Of a DNA stretch of 64,000 nucleotides, positions 63,469 to 64,000 are shown one piece after another; the first letter of the stretch is position 1, and every line of letters begins with the position of its first letter. The stretch comes from Onchidella celtica (taxonomy: Eukaryota; Mollusca; Gastropoda; Systellommatophora; Onchidiidae), in NCBI GenBank assembly GCA_963931925.1, contig OZ007569.1:69795920-69859919 (forward strand), written 5' to 3'. The translations under genes were made by a program, and so were the position numbers. The notes below the pieces were generated by a model. That model saw only the letters and a list, made by a program, of their open reading frames with translations, was not told where the DNA came from and searched no databases.

Positions 63469-64000
63469 TCACTGGATGTCACGGTGTGGGTGGACCTCCT
63501 CACGTTGGAACTGGCGACATTTCCCCGGCATACACCTTGAGAACAACTTATCCAATGTTTCCCTGTATTTGGAACTCATGTTGTAATACAAGAAAATGTT
63601 GACACTAGAATTGATGGCCTCTGCCAGGAATGCGAAGGACCAGCACAAGCAAACAAGATTGCTGTAGTTACCAGTGAAATCAAAATTCTGGTTCCGTAAA
63701 GATTGCGATGGAAAGAAGTGCATCGGGCGTGATACAAACAGTAAGTACTGTGGAAATCAGAACAACCATGGTCATCGTTTTCTTGTCCCGAGTAGAGAGA
63801 GTTTCAGATTGTCCATGATCAAATGTAGACTTGGTTCGCCATTTGGTCCTCTGTCTCAGTTTAATGACCAATATACAGGTGAATATGATAACCAGGAATA
63901 AAGACAGGAAGCTAAAGACTCTAAAACATATGAATTGAAGATTATCCAGCTTCTGTTTGTGTTTAGTTGGCAGTAAAACAACCAGAGTTTTATTTTTCTC
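63469..64000 (-). pseudogene. Rhodopsin-like GPCR, C-terminal half, frameshifted, runs off window
   Basis: The reverse strand is open from the window edge: extracellular loop 2 and TM5 (FSFLSLFLVIIFTCILVIK), a basic loop 3 (LRQRTKWRTKSTFDHG), then TM6 (TMTMVVLISTVLTVCITPDA). A one-base shift near 63690 is needed to continue into TM7 (AFLAEAINSSVNIFLYYNMS) and a short basic tail ending in TGA at 63471-63469. NSSVNIFLYY takes the place of the NPxxY region. The style resembles the peptide/chemosensory receptor expansions of molluscs (FMRFamide-receptor-like names). It could be a pseudogene or a sequencing error in a real gene. Confidence 0.65.

Noticed and set aside
1..64000. CRISPR arrays, rRNA genes, bacterial-style operons or a novel defence system
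   Set aside because: No regular spaced repeats, no rRNA-like sequence and no operon-like gene packing. The window is ordinary animal gene DNA plus transposons. tRNAs were not searched by computation, so small ones could have been missed.

Overview
The window is animal nuclear DNA. It is AT-rich, with long introns, GT-AG splicing, microsatellites and many nested transposable elements. Two conserved animal genes, LINE families common in lophotrochozoans, a chemosensory-type GPCR fragment and a P-superfamily transposon fit a mollusc, probably a gastropod. The taxon is inferred from gene and repeat style and is not proven by any single marker.

862-24028 (+): the 3' part of the TALPID3 (KIAA0586) orthologue. 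I reconstruct 23 exons that stay in one reading frame across every junction, giving 1,256 codons and a stop. TALPID3 is the centriolar protein needed for ciliogenesis and Hedgehog signalling. The N-terminal part of the family lies upstream of the window. Its introns hold a 233-bp MITE, a 3.2-kb RTE-like LINE with an 11-bp target duplication, an L2-like LINE, an RTE-like LINE tail split by a 1.2-kb solo LTR, and a fold-back repeat.

24029-31954: a non-coding tail with a candidate poly(A) signal, microsatellites and a solo LTR (copy A, about 29.2-30.38 kb).

31963-42002 (+): a P-element-superfamily transposon with 63-bp terminal inverted repeats and a perfect 8-bp target duplication. Its THAP-type transposase is broken first by a CR1/Jockey-type LINE inserted inside the THAP zinc finger (32474-35453) and again by a second LINE in reverse (36510 to about 40803). 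That second LINE carries a solo LTR with 5-bp duplications, a 122-bp insert with 13-bp duplications, and a 64-bp exact inverted copy of sequence from 28.3 kb. A further pair of inverted repeats (30555-30739 and 42337-42526) brackets the whole stack, suggesting the P element landed inside another inverted-repeat element.

42540-51442: mostly non-coding with old repeats.

51443-58954 (-): a complete four-exon, 127-residue MAP1LC3 gene, closest in its motifs to LC3C, the ubiquitin-like autophagosome protein. It has a candidate TATA/CCAAT promoter near 59145.

59160-63468: low-complexity DNA and a hAT-like non-autonomous element.

63469-64000 (-): the C-terminal half (TM5-TM7) of a rhodopsin-like GPCR, frameshifted between TM6 and TM7 and running off the end of the window.

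The host genes are not an operon. TALPID3 and LC3 converge on the roughly 27 kb of transposon-rich DNA between them. No CRISPR array or rRNA gene was seen, and tRNAs were not searched for systematically.
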